DNA of 34,492 nucleotides from Bryobacterales bacterium (GCA_026129915.1 JAHCHD010000036.1:1-34492), one strand, 5' to 3'. Positions 1 through 8,040 are shown, numbered from the stretch's first letter. Numbers and translations are program-made. The notes: a model not told the origin generated them from the letters alone.

Positions 1-1
1 C

Positions 2-37
2 AAAAAGCCCGCCAGGCGATTCGCCGGCGGGCTTTTT
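2..37. terminator. Bidirectional rho-independent terminator
   Basis: A perfect 12-base inverted repeat (2-13 and 26-37) encloses a second short inverted repeat (15-19 and 21-25). Together they form one long GC-rich hairpin flanked by A5 on the left and T5 on the right. It can therefore end transcription on either strand. On the minus strand it lies about 50 bases past the stop codon of the Roadblock gene and closes the GTPase-Roadblock unit. On the plus strand it would close a gene left of the window. Confidence 0.9.
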
Positions 38-86
38 ATGTTGTTGGTTTGAGGCTGGCTGGATGGCTTCAGGACATCTGGGCCTG

Positions 87-596
87 CTATGGCAACTCAG
101 CGTGCTCTTCGATTTCCATAGCTGGTACATCGAGAGCGGCCAGCGCTCTTAGCGCCGATCGCATGCTGCCTACCTCTTCTTCCTCGCCCTCTTGCTCGCG
201 CTCCTCGCGTTGCCGCGCCTGCTCCGGATCGATGATTGCCAGGATCTCGTCGGCGTACTTTCTGGAATAGTACATCACCATTCCAATGCTGCAGCCTTCA
301 TACGCAACAGTGGCGAGCACGGCGCGATTGCCTACGGCCACCACACTGATCCAACCTTCCAGGCCCTTGAAGCAGATCTCTTCGAGCGGGCCACAGTCAC
401 CCACGTCACTAACTTTGCGTCCGATGCCAAGTGCGGACGCACTAAGTGCGGCCAGTGATTCGGCCTGGGCGTCCAGATTCTGGTGGAGGACCGCCACGCC
501 GTCCGCGGTTGCCAGAAGGCAGCCACGAATTCCGCGAGTAGCCAGTGAAAGCTCCTCAAGCGGCCCTTGGATACGTTGATGGATGGCTGCTTCCAT
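87..596 (-). CDS. Roadblock/LC7 domain protein (MglB/CvnB-like)
   Basis: This 169-residue protein has a Roadblock/LC7-type domain over roughly residues 8-115, with the usual pattern in which a self-regulation strand (GCLLATADGVAVLHQN) is followed by a long helix and a hydrophobic strand pair. Roadblock proteins are dimers that bind and regulate small Ras-like GTPases, as MglB does for MglA and as in actinobacterial conservons. The gene follows a small GTPase gene on the same strand, with 15 bases between the GTPase stop and this ATG, so the two products are likely partners. The C-terminal tail is unusual: residues about 124-141 are nearly all Glu/Gln/Arg, and the end is again acidic. A bidirectional terminator follows. 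Family assignment is by pattern; the partner assignment is inferred from gene order. Confidence 0.8.
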   Translation of the reverse strand: MEAAIHQRIQGPLEELSLATRGIRGCLLATADGVAVLHQNLDAQAESLAALSASALGIGRKVSDVGDCGPLEEICFKGLEGWISVVAVGNRAVLATVAYEGCSIGMVMYYSRKYADEILAIIDPEQARQREEREQEGEEEEVGSMRSALRALAALDVPAMEIEEHAELP

Positions 597-605
597 GAAT
601 GAATT

Positions 606-615
606 GTACTCCTAA
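606..615 (-). promoter_or_regulatory. Shine-Dalgarno of Roadblock gene containing the GTPase stop codon
   Basis: Read on the minus strand this is TTAGGAGTAC. The TAG stop of the upstream GTPase gene (614-612) is part of the AGGAG ribosome binding site of the Roadblock gene, which starts at 596. The same ten bases occur before the GTPase start at 1179-1188. A ribosome finishing the GTPase would sit on the next ribosome binding site, which suggests coupled translation of the pair. Confidence 0.7.
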
Positions 616-1172
616 ACGAGGCTAAATGATTCCTCTGGTGTCAATAAATTTGACTTTGGAGTTACGTACTCGAAGAGCATGCGGAGCGAGTCCATGCAGC
701 TGTCGACGTCTCTAGCATCAACAGTTACAATACATTCCGGCGGAACATTCAAGTAAGCCGCCACTTCTTCGAAGTCCCAGCTGTCTCCAATATCTGACCG
801 CGTCAAGCCTATGATTACTGGTACTTCAATGCGATCCCGGAGAAACTTCAGGGTACGCTTGGCCTCGATAAAGCAGGCCGGCCGGTCCGAGGCAACCAGG
901 AGTACCAAACCCTGGGCGCCGTCGCAGGTGACTTCCCACATGAAGTCGAAGCGTTCCTGGCCTGGGACGCCGAAAAGCAGGATGCGCAGGTCATCGACAT
1001 TGCGGGTGCCAAAATCGATCCCCACAGTGGTGGCGAGTTTGCCTATCTCCTCGCTGGCCATGACATCCGTATCCACGAAAGGCGTATCGGACAAAGTCCG
1101 CACAAATGTAGATTTCCCAGATCCCACCGGGCCGGCAACAAGGATTTTGGCTACAAAGCTTGGCATTAACAT
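612..1172 (-). CDS. Small Ras-like GTPase (MglA/CvnD-type)
   Basis: This 186-residue protein carries the motifs of a small GTPase. The P-loop GPVGSGKST is at residues 14-22, a conserved Thr-rich switch region precedes GIDFG, a G3-like GVPGQERF follows a hydrophobic strand, TRSD serves as the G4 base-recognition motif, and DARD lies where G5 is expected. The G3 motif has Gly-Val-Pro-Gly where classical Ras has Asp-x-x-Gly, as is common in prokaryotic Mgl/conservon-type GTPases. Such proteins act as polarity or signalling switches at the membrane with a Roadblock partner, and one is encoded directly downstream. The ATG at 1172 is supported by a ribosome binding site (GGAG) 9 bases upstream; a second ATG lies 6 bases further in. 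No sensor kinase gene is nearby, so the system is a bare GTPase-Roadblock pair. Confidence 0.85.
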   Translation of the reverse strand: MLMPSFVAKILVAGPVGSGKSTFVRTLSDTPFVDTDVMASEEIGKLATTVGIDFGTRNVDDLRILLFGVPGQERFDFMWEVTCDGAQGLVLLVASDRPACFIEAKRTLKFLRDRIEVPVIIGLTRSDIGDSWDFEEVAAYLNVPPECIVTVDARDVDSCMDSLRMLFEYVTPKSNLLTPEESFSLV

Positions 1173-1178
1173 GAGAAC

Positions 1179-1188
1179 GTACTCCTAA
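1179..1188 (-). promoter_or_regulatory. Shine-Dalgarno of GTPase gene, identical to that of its partner
   Basis: Minus-strand TTAGGAGTAC lies just before the GTPase start at 1172 and repeats exactly the sequence found before the Roadblock gene at 606-615. The shared context suggests matched translation rates or a recent common origin of the two leaders. Confidence 0.55.
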
Positions 1189-1594
1189 CTGAAAGTGGCC
1201 ATCCCGCCCCAGGACTACTGCCGTCCTTGGGATATTCCGAACCCAACCGATCGGGACACTTCCACTTTGGCTGATGAGGCGTAGGTACAGCTAGGCGAAG
1301 ATAAGATGAAGGCATTGCAGTACAGTTATGTTTCGGGAGCCAGTCCGCACCGTGTATCTCGCTATCTTGTTGTAAACAAGTACGAAGCGGTCGAGTAGTA
1401 CTGCCTCAGGTTCCCGGACGATATTTCCCAGCGCCTTCCCGGCATGCGTCATTAGCCTCACGGAGGTACTATCGCCGGAGTGGCCAAAGGCCAGTACTGG
1501 ACGCGAAGAGCCGTTCAGGGCCTCCAGATGCCCTGCGCAAGACAGGAGGGCTCGCGAAGAGAGGCAACCGCCCAGTCCGGGTAAGCCCAGACAG
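1189..1594. other. Intergenic region without a supported gene
   Basis: About 400 bases hold no convincing reading frame on either strand. A 30-codon frame runs from ATG 1306 to TAG 1398 without a good ribosome binding site. Small symmetric elements are present: the perfect palindrome ccagtactgg at 1491-1500, and next to it tggccaaaggcca, overlapping at 1481-1493. The motif gaaagtgg near 1190 is found inverted near 1261-1268 (ccactttgg). These could be remnants of a mobile element or control sites for the GTPase unit, but nothing decides this. Confidence 0.4.
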
Positions 1595-2533
1595 TTACGC
1601 CGACGCTGCCAAGCGCCGCATCGCAGTCATCGGCAACAGAGCACGCTGCGTGGGGCGGCGCGCGCTATACCCTTCAAGCGCGTAGCCATGAGCGGCCAGA
1701 AGCGCTTCGGGCGCATCACAGCGCTGGTCGCCAATCAGCGAGCGCAGGGCAAGAGCGTTCATCGCAGAGGCTGCGTCCGCGTCGTTGGTGAAGGAAACGT
1801 AACATTCATCCGCATACGGGGAAACACGCTCGATGCGCGACTGCCACTCTGTGAGCTGCAGGGTGCTGTACTCGTATTCGTCTTCCACAAAGCGGGTTTC
1901 GCGGTGTTCCCACTCTTTGTGCCACAGTTCGCGCTGGTGCCCGTGTAGCCGAAAGTACGCAATGGGGGACGTTAGTTCCGCGGACGGTACCGCGGCGCGG
2001 ATGTGATGCGGCAGGTCTACGTTTACATAACCCACCTTGTAATCAATAAGGACGCCCTGCGCTTCCGGGAACTGCCAGCTTGCATGGCGGAACTCCGCTA
2101 CCAACGGAAATTCGCCAAAGGCCCGGCGCAATGCAAGGAACGACCGCTTGTTCTCCTCGGTGAACTTGAACACCCATGGGAATTGCATCACCAGGCAGCC
2201 GAGTCGCCCGGCGGAGCGCAACGGACGAAGCCCAACACAGAACTGCTCGACTAGAGCCGGGTCGAGGCTGCGTTCGTGCGTGAAGACCCGATGAAGCAAA
2301 GGGTTCAACCGGAACCTGGGGTTCTCCGCAACACGGTGCGCCCACACTGCCATCGTCTCCGGTCGCGGGAACTCCCACTGCGTTTGGCGCAATTCGGCAC
2401 TGTCGAAGTAGCGGGCGAAGAACTCGATTGCAGCCGCATCGCTGATTGGCTTCCCGTAAAAAGATTGTCTCCAATCGGGATGCCGCCAATCGGAGGGAAA
2501 CACGGCAGGTAAAGCATGGTGATTGTTTGTCAT
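1595..2533 (-). CDS. DUF72 (YecE-family) protein
   Basis: This 312-residue protein matches the DUF72/YecE family by its ordered motifs. A QFPWVFKF segment (117-124) corresponds to the family's Q-F-P strand, EFRHASW (147-153) to the conserved E-F-R-x-x-S-W, and YFRLHGH (193-199) to the R-x-H-G motif. The family is predicted to form a TIM-barrel-like fold and its biochemical role is unknown. The start at 2533 has a purine-rich AGGGAAG about 9 bases upstream and a possible promoter 25-50 bases upstream. It is divergent from the MFS transporter gene. The protein is somewhat longer than typical members (about 240-280 residues), with the extra length at the Arg/Ala-rich C terminus. Confidence 0.85.
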   Translation of the reverse strand: MTNNHHALPAVFPSDWRHPDWRQSFYGKPISDAAAIEFFARYFDSAELRQTQWEFPRPETMAVWAHRVAENPRFRLNPLLHRVFTHERSLDPALVEQFCVGLRPLRSAGRLGCLVMQFPWVFKFTEENKRSFLALRRAFGEFPLVAEFRHASWQFPEAQGVLIDYKVGYVNVDLPHHIRAAVPSAELTSPIAYFRLHGHQRELWHKEWEHRETRFVEDEYEYSTLQLTEWQSRIERVSPYADECYVSFTNDADAASAMNALALRSLIGDQRCDAPEALLAAHGYALEGYSARRPTQRALLPMTAMRRLAASA

Positions 2534-2556
2534 TTCGCTTTTTCTTCCCTAGCCTA

Positions 2557-2585
2557 ATCTTCGCTCTATATTCGCTGCATGTCAA
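2557..2585 (-). promoter_or_regulatory. Possible promoter of the DUF72 gene
   Basis: On the minus strand a perfect TTGACA (2585-2580) is followed after 17 bases by GAAGAT (2562-2557). The -35 box is ideal but the -10 box matches only half of TATAAT. The predicted start of transcription leaves a leader of about 16-18 bases before the ATG at 2533. Confidence 0.35.
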
Positions 2586-2697
2586 GCAAAATATGCTTAC
2601 AATGTTTGGACGGATCGGGGACGTCGTTCCGTTACGGCGGGCAGGAGACGCGCGTGGCGACGGGAATGGACTTCCACTTCGGTATGCTGGATAGCTT

Positions 2698-3960
2698 ATG
2701 GCTCGAAGGAATGCGTACCTCATCACCCTGATCTTCGTGATTTTCTTTGTCATCTCTCTGCTGACGAACGTGATGGGGGCCATCATCCCGGAGATCATTA
2801 CCAGCTTTTCCGTCAGCTACAAGATGGCGGCGTTGTTGCCCTTCGCCTTTTTCCTTGCATACGGTGTGCTCTCCATCCCAGGAGGCATGATGGTGGAGGC
2901 TTGGCAGGAGAAGCGTGTCGTCATCCTGTCTTTCCTGCTGGGGATGAGTGGCGCTCTGTTGTTCGCGCTGGTTCCGCGGTATGGGGTGTCGCTGCCTTCG
3001 CTGTTTCTGATAGGCGCGGGCATGGCGATTATCCAGGTAGCCATCAATCCGCTGTTGCGCGTGGCGGGGGGTGAGGAGCACTTTGCCTTCAACTCGGTAA
3101 TCGGCCAGTTGGTATTCGGCGTGGGCGGCTTCGTGAGTCCGCAGATCTACAAGTACGTCGCGGAACCCACCAGTACGAAAGACCCGCTACAGGCACTGCT
3201 CGGCAGCATGGTGCCCCTCGAATTGCCGTGGGTCTCTGTCTATTGGGTGTTCGCGCTTAGCTGCGCGGTGATGATGGCTGTGGTGCTGTTCTCTCGATTC
3301 CCCAAAGTGGAATTGAAGGAGGACGAAAAGGTGGGGGCGATGTCCACCCACGTGTCGCTGCTGCGCAAGCCCATGGTGTGGGCCTACTTTGTGGGCATTT
3401 TTTGTTATGTAGGCTCTGAGCAAGGCACCGCGAACTGGACCTCGCAGTTCCTGTCAAGCTACCACGGACTAGACCCGCAGACAGCCGGAGCCGACGCCGT
3501 TTCCTCCTTCTGGTTTCTTATGAGCGTGGGCTGCCTGCTGGGCCTGGCCGCGCTGAAGATTTTTGACAGCCGCAAGGTACTAATCGGGTTCTCGCTGGCG
3601 GCGATGGCAAGCCTTACCGTCGGGTTGGTGGCCCCAGCGGAGATTGCCCGCTGGGCGCTACCGATGGTGGGCTTTTTTGCGTCTGTGATGTGGAGCGTGA
3701 TTATCTCGCTCGCCCTGAATTCCGTGGCCGAACACCATGGGAGTTTCGCGGGAATCCTCTGCACCGGTATCTTGGGTGGCGCGGTGATCCCGGTGATTGT
3801 CGGGGCCATCAGCGACGAGTTTGGCAGCCTGCGAGTGGGAATGTGCTTCCTCTACCTCACCTTTGGTTATGTGCTGGGCATCGGCTTCTGGGCCAAGCCT
3901 CTGGTGAACAACGAAACGATCTCCAGCCGCAAGGCCAAGCCGCTGGAAGGGGCGGTCTAG
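2698..3960 (+). CDS. MFS transporter, FucP/sugar-H+ symporter type
   Basis: This 420-residue membrane protein has about twelve hydrophobic segments. The N-terminal half resembles the FucP/GlcP (FHS) branch of the major facilitator superfamily: an early G-x-x-x-P-x-I segment, the loop GVLSIPGGMMVEAWQEKR after the second helix, and the NPLLRVAG motif in helix 4, equivalent to the N-P-x-x-x-x-x-G signature of fucose permeases. Such proteins bring sugars into the cell with protons. The substrate cannot be read from the sequence. The gene runs towards, and ends 19 bases from, the gene for an exported AmiE-NamZ-like fusion that should release MurNAc, so an amino-sugar substrate is an attractive but unproved idea. 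No clear Shine-Dalgarno precedes the ATG, and TATGCT at 2683-2688 could be a -10 box with a very short leader. Confidence 0.85.
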   Translation: MARRNAYLITLIFVIFFVISLLTNVMGAIIPEIITSFSVSYKMAALLPFAFFLAYGVLSIPGGMMVEAWQEKRVVILSFLLGMSGALLFALVPRYGVSLPSLFLIGAGMAIIQVAINPLLRVAGGEEHFAFNSVIGQLVFGVGGFVSPQIYKYVAEPTSTKDPLQALLGSMVPLELPWVSVYWVFALSCAVMMAVVLFSRFPKVELKEDEKVGAMSTHVSLLRKPMVWAYFVGIFCYVGSEQGTANWTSQFLSSYHGLDPQTAGADAVSSFWFLMSVGCLLGLAALKIFDSRKVLIGFSLAAMASLTVGLVAPAEIARWALPMVGFFASVMWSVIISLALNSVAEHHGSFAGILCTGILGGAVIPVIVGAISDEFGSLRVGMCFLYLTFGYVLGIGFWAKPLVNNETISSRKAKPLEGAV

Positions 3961-3979
3961 CCCGTCGCTGGTACCCTGG

Positions 3980-6328
3980 CTACCGCTCCGGGTAGATCAG
4001 AAAGGGCTTGCGGCGTGCCAGGAAGGCTTCCACCTCGTCGTTCCAAGAATTCACGATACTGCGCGGGTCCTGGTTTGCCTGGAAGGCGGTTACCGTGGCG
4101 CTGTGGCCAATCAACTTCTCGTTGCGCTTGTAGTCGATCTTGCCCGGATAAAGCGTCTGCAAGGCCACGGCCAGCTCCGCGCCGAGTTCCGTGGCACGCA
4201 CCAGTTCCCGCTGCTGCACCAGGATGCGGACTCCCTCGATTCGCTCGCCCTTGAATCGCGAATCCGTGGGCACAAATGTCACCGGATAGAAGCGCACGCC
4301 CGGGATGTCGCGCTTGTTTAGATAGGCAGCCAATTGCTGGCCTTTAATCCAATCCGCTCCCACCAACTCAAAGGGGGAATCAGTACCGCGCCCCACCGAG
4401 TAGTTCGTGGACGACTCCAGCATCGCCACTCCGGTGTAGAGCAGCGCCTGATGGAGGTTACGCATGTTGGGCGAGGGGTTCACCCAGGTCTGGCCCAGAG
4501 AGTCAAACCAGTCACCGCGCTGCCAGCCGCGCATGGCCACCACTTCCAGCGGCATGGTCCACTTCTTTTCCGCATGGAACATCCTGGCAAGTTCGCCAAT
4601 GGTCATGCCGTGACGCAATGGAATGGAGTGGTAGCCAATGAACGATTGCAGGCCTTCGTCGATCATCGGCCCTTCCACATACACGCCAGTGATGGGGTTC
4701 GGACGGTCGAGCACAAAGAAGGGCATGTTGCGCTTGTTCGCCTCCTCCATCGCGTTCCCCATCGTAGAGATGTAGGTGTAGAAGCGCGCTCCGACGTCCT
4801 GAATGTCGAATACCAATACGTCCACGTTTTGAAGCATGGCCGGGGTGGGGCGGCGATCGGCGCCGGTCTTGTAGAGGCTGAATACGGGAATGTTGGTCTT
4901 GCGGTCGCGGGTGTCGTTGATGTTCTCCTGGTCGAGCAAGCCGTCGATCCCGTGCTCTGGCGCAAAGATGGCGGTGACGTTTACGCCGGCAGCCACCATG
5001 GCATCCACGTTGCGATTCCCATTACGCAGCAATCCCGTGTGGTTAGTGATAAGGCCTACGCGCTTGCCCTTCAGCGAGCCAAAACCGCCAGCCGCCATCA
5101 CGTCCACCCCGTTTTCCACCTGGGCATCGCGATTCACCACCCGCCGGTTGCCCGGCCCGAATATCGTTTCGCCGTAACCGGTGATTGTGACGCCTTGGCC
5201 GGTGACGCCTGCAAGGTGTGCGGCCAGCGTGGAGACTTTCGCGCGAAGGGGCAATACGTTCTTGCGGTGCGGGTGGACGGAGTTGGTAAGCAGAATCACA
5301 TAGCAGCGGGTGGCAGGGTCAATCCACAGGCTGGTGCCGGTGAATCCAGTATGGCCAAAACTGCCCACGGGGAACAACTCGCCCCGGTTCGAAGAGAAGC
5401 GAGAATCGATATCCCAACCGAGGCCCCTGATATCAGGCTGCGAGGCGGGCGATGCCGGGCTGATCATCTTTGTGACAGTGCCCTCATTCAGCACGCGGAC
5501 ACCATTCCCGGTGCCACCGCTGAGGATCATATCGGCGAAGCGGGCAAGGTCCGCGGCGGTGGTAAACAAGCCCGCATGCCCGGCCACGCCGCCCATGTAC
5601 CTGGTAGTGGGGTCGTGCACAACGCCATGCAGGATGCGGCCATCCACGCGCTCAGTGGGCGCGATGCGAGGACGCACGGCAGCGGCGGGCAAGAAGCCCG
5701 TATCCTTCATGCCCAGCGGCCGGAAGACTTTCTCGGCGGTGTACTGGTCAACACGCTGGCCGCTGACGGCGCGCACAATCTCCGCCAGCAGGATGAAGTT
5801 GATGTCGCTATAGATGAAGCGCCGGCCAGGCGGGGCAATAGGCTTATCCACCATCGCCAGGGCGATGCCGGTATCCTCTCCGCTCCAGACTGGCTTCAAG
5901 TCAACGTCGGGGCGCATACCGGAGAAATGCGTCAGGAGGTCTCGTACGGTGATGTCGCTCTTACCGCCCTGAAACTTAGGAAGGTACGCTGTCACCGGAT
6001 CACCCAGACGGATCTTCCCCTGTTCCCAAAGCTGCATCACCGCCGAAGTGGTGGCCACCACCTTGGTGAGCGATGCGGCGTCGAAGATGGTGTCGAGTTC
6101 CATGGGTGCGCGGGCGGGCTCAATCTGCCGGTTGCCATACGCGCGGCGGTGCAGCACTTCTCCGGGGCGGCCAATCCACAACACAGCGCCGGGAATGGTG
6201 CCACTGGCGATTTCCGATTCGATGGCAGCATCCAGATCACTGACGGTGACCGCACTCGCGGGGGAGGATGCCAGCAGCAGGGCAGCGCACAGCGCCCAGG
6301 AACAGAAGAAGGAATGTAATCGTGTCAT
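3980..6328 (-). CDS. Exported fusion: serine beta-lactamase-fold (AmiE-like) + NamZ/DUF1343 exo-N-acetylmuramidase
   Basis: This 782-residue protein starts with a Sec signal peptide (about residues 1-26, ending in ASA). Residues about 28-370 are a class C beta-lactamase-fold domain with SLTK (S86-K89), YSD (Y173) in place of the usual YxN, and HTG (326-328). Residues about 406-782 are a full DUF1343/NamZ domain: KGKRVGLITNHTG, FAPEHG (455-460), DIQDVGARFYTY (508-519), DRPNP (541-545) and a C-terminal NDEVEAF segment. In Bacillus subtilis, AmiE (a beta-lactamase-fold N-acetylmuramoyl-alanine amidase) and NamZ (exo-beta-N-acetylmuramidase) are separate enzymes from adjacent genes in muropeptide recovery. 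Here both activities appear joined in one secreted protein. The amidase role of the first domain is inferred from this precedent; it could be another D-Ala or ester hydrolase. The start codon overlaps the stop of the upstream dehydratase gene (ATGA). Confidence 0.88.
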   Translation of the reverse strand: MTRLHSFFCSWALCAALLLASSPASAVTVSDLDAAIESEIASGTIPGAVLWIGRPGEVLHRRAYGNRQIEPARAPMELDTIFDAASLTKVVATTSAVMQLWEQGKIRLGDPVTAYLPKFQGGKSDITVRDLLTHFSGMRPDVDLKPVWSGEDTGIALAMVDKPIAPPGRRFIYSDINFILLAEIVRAVSGQRVDQYTAEKVFRPLGMKDTGFLPAAAVRPRIAPTERVDGRILHGVVHDPTTRYMGGVAGHAGLFTTAADLARFADMILSGGTGNGVRVLNEGTVTKMISPASPASQPDIRGLGWDIDSRFSSNRGELFPVGSFGHTGFTGTSLWIDPATRCYVILLTNSVHPHRKNVLPLRAKVSTLAAHLAGVTGQGVTITGYGETIFGPGNRRVVNRDAQVENGVDVMAAGGFGSLKGKRVGLITNHTGLLRNGNRNVDAMVAAGVNVTAIFAPEHGIDGLLDQENINDTRDRKTNIPVFSLYKTGADRRPTPAMLQNVDVLVFDIQDVGARFYTYISTMGNAMEEANKRNMPFFVLDRPNPITGVYVEGPMIDEGLQSFIGYHSIPLRHGMTIGELARMFHAEKKWTMPLEVVAMRGWQRGDWFDSLGQTWVNPSPNMRNLHQALLYTGVAMLESSTNYSVGRGTDSPFELVGADWIKGQQLAAYLNKRDIPGVRFYPVTFVPTDSRFKGERIEGVRILVQQRELVRATELGAELAVALQTLYPGKIDYKRNEKLIGHSATVTAFQANQDPRSIVNSWNDEVEAFLARRKPFLIYPER

Positions 6329-6624
6329 TGAAGTCTCGCAGCCACCTCATCCAGCACCTTGGCCAGTTCCACATCCTTCGCAGAGATGCCGCCCGCGTCG
6401 TGGGTCGTCAGATGCACCTTCACCTTGTGGTAGACGTTGCACCATTCCGGGTGGTGATTCAACACTTCGATGCGCAGGGCGGCGGTGGCCATGAAGCCGA
6501 AGGCGTGGACGAAATCAGGGAACGTGTACTCTCTGAAGAGCTTATCGTCGTGCAGAGTCCAGCCGGGCATGGCAGCTAGCGCCCGCTGCACCTCCTCTGC
6601 GGTAAGTTTGGTGGGTGCGGCCAT
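6325..6624 (-). CDS. phhB: Pterin-4a-carbinolamine dehydratase
   Basis: This 99-residue protein is a complete pterin-4a-carbinolamine dehydratase. The active-site block is NHHPEW (56-61) and the second conserved segment is LTTHDAGGIS (72-81). The enzyme dehydrates 4a-hydroxytetrahydrobiopterin, recycling the pterin cofactor of aromatic amino acid hydroxylases; family members also act as DcoH-type dimerisation factors. The start at 6624 is chosen because GAGGAG lies just upstream and the family begins close to this point; the reading frame stays open further upstream but without family sequence. No phenylalanine hydroxylase gene is in the window. The stop codon overlaps the ATG of the AmiE-NamZ fusion by 4 bases, an operon partner with no obvious functional link. 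Confidence 0.92.
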   Translation of the reverse strand: MAAPTKLTAEEVQRALAAMPGWTLHDDKLFREYTFPDFVHAFGFMATAALRIEVLNHHPEWCNVYHKVKVHLTTHDAGGISAKDVELAKVLDEVAARLQ

Positions 6625-6771
6625 GGAAAAACTCTCCTCGGGCGTCGGCGGAAATGCCGGGGGCAAGGTCCGCGAGCGATGCTGTCTTTCCATCGTATCC
6701 CGGATAGGCTTCAGCCCATCACATCCCGCCGCGACTTTCGCAGTGTGTGTTGCATCGGATAAAGGAAAGCG

Positions 6772-8040
6772 ATGCCAGAGGATCCGCAAACGCAACCGGA
6801 CCAAGCAGGCGCCCCAGAACATTCTGTTTTGCCGGCGCTGCGCATGGATCTCGATTTTCAGCCGTCCCCCGCGCCCGATCAGCCGGGGTTGCTGATAAGA
6901 GACAGTTTTCACTACTCCGATACCACACTAATTATCCCCCCCTTCCTGTTGCGCTTCCTCCCTTATTTCGACGGCAATCACACCCGAGGCGAACTGTTGC
7001 AGGAGGTGGAGAAGGCCGCGAACCGAGAGAGTGCTATACGTCTGGAAGCTCACCTTCGCGAGACCCTCGATAACGCGGGCTTCCTGCAGGGTCCTCGATT
7101 CCAGGCGATGCGGGAAGATGCGTTGCGGGCCTTCCGCGAGTCGTCCGTACGGCCTGCCAGTCACGCTGGTGCGGCTTACCCAGGAGAAGCGCCGGCCTTG
7201 CGTGCCTACCTGACGGAGAACCTGAGCGCGCATCGCAACGGGCATGGCACCGGCCGTCGAACTCCCCTTGCCGTAGCAGCGCCGCACATCAGCTTTGAAG
7301 GCGGCTGGCAATCCTACGCCGCGATGCTCTCTGTGCTTGAGGGAGCTGACCCGGAGAGCTTGTTCGTAGTGATGGGCACATCGCACTATGGGGAACCGGA
7401 TCGTATCGGCCTTACCGCGAAACCATTTTCTACTCCCCTTGGCGTTACTCACGCCGAACCAGCTCTGGCCGCAGCCCTGGCGTCGGCCTGCCCGGAAGCG
7501 GTATTACGGGAAGACTACTGCCATGCGATTGACCACTCCGTGGAGTTCCACGTGATGCTGCTGCAGTATGCAGTTCGCCCGGACGTGTGTGTACTGCCCC
7601 TGCTGGTGGGCGCTTACTTTGAAGCCATGCGCAGCGGTGGATTCCCTGACGATTCACCCGCGCTTAGGGAGGTCTTCCGCAGCCTCCGAGCGATTGCCGA
7701 TGAGGCGCAGCGACCTTTGGTTTGGCTGCTGAGTGTCGATATGGCACACATGGGACGACGCTATGGCGACCCATTCGAGGCCGCTGCACTCACGGGCAAG
7801 ATGACGGAGGTTGAAGAACTCGACCGTGCCCGCGTGGCCATGCTGGGCGGCGGAAACACCCGCGAATTCTGGAAGGACGTAAACCAGCGCGACGCGGAAC
7901 TGAAGTGGTGCGGCTCCTCTACCCTTTACACGTTCACACAGGTATATCCTGAAGCCCGCGCCAGCCTGCTGAGTTATGAGCAGTGGAACATCGACCATCA
8001 GAGCGTCGTGAGCTTCGGCACGCTCGCATTTGACCGGTAA
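6772..8040 (+). CDS. Memo family protein (AmmeMemoRadiSam system protein B-like)
   Basis: This 422-residue protein has an N-terminal region of about 130 residues with no clear relative, then a Memo domain. Expected metal and pocket residues are present: H172 in AAPHISF, H205 in TSHYG, D254/H255 and H260 in DHSVEFH, and C380 in KWCGSS, corresponding to the His/His/His/Cys set of human MEMO1. Memo proteins are structurally related to extradiol dioxygenases. In bacteria they often sit beside an AMMECR1 homologue and a radical SAM protein, neither of which is seen here. The N-terminal part is rich in conserved-looking hydrophobic patches and may be a winged-helix-like module. AAAGGA lies 4-9 bases before the ATG. 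The gene is divergent from the pterin dehydratase gene, with about 150 bases between the starts. Confidence 0.85.
   Translation: MPEDPQTQPDQAGAPEHSVLPALRMDLDFQPSPAPDQPGLLIRDSFHYSDTTLIIPPFLLRFLPYFDGNHTRGELLQEVEKAANRESAIRLEAHLRETLDNAGFLQGPRFQAMREDALRAFRESSVRPASHAGAAYPGEAPALRAYLTENLSAHRNGHGTGRRTPLAVAAPHISFEGGWQSYAAMLSVLEGADPESLFVVMGTSHYGEPDRIGLTAKPFSTPLGVTHAEPALAAALASACPEAVLREDYCHAIDHSVEFHVMLLQYAVRPDVCVLPLLVGAYFEAMRSGGFPDDSPALREVFRSLRAIADEAQRPLVWLLSVDMAHMGRRYGDPFEAAALTGKMTEVEELDRARVAMLGGGNTREFWKDVNQRDAELKWCGSSTLYTFTQVYPEARASLLSYEQWNIDHQSVVSFGTLAFDR

Noticed and set aside
2043..2798. A 251-codon minus-strand frame spanning the DUF72 and MFS starts
   Set aside because: Overlaps two recognised genes and has no family resemblance.
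4334..6319. A 661-codon open frame on the plus strand
   Set aside because: It is wholly antisense to the AmiE-NamZ fusion gene, His/Arg/Val-rich without domain motifs, and arises from the high GC content.
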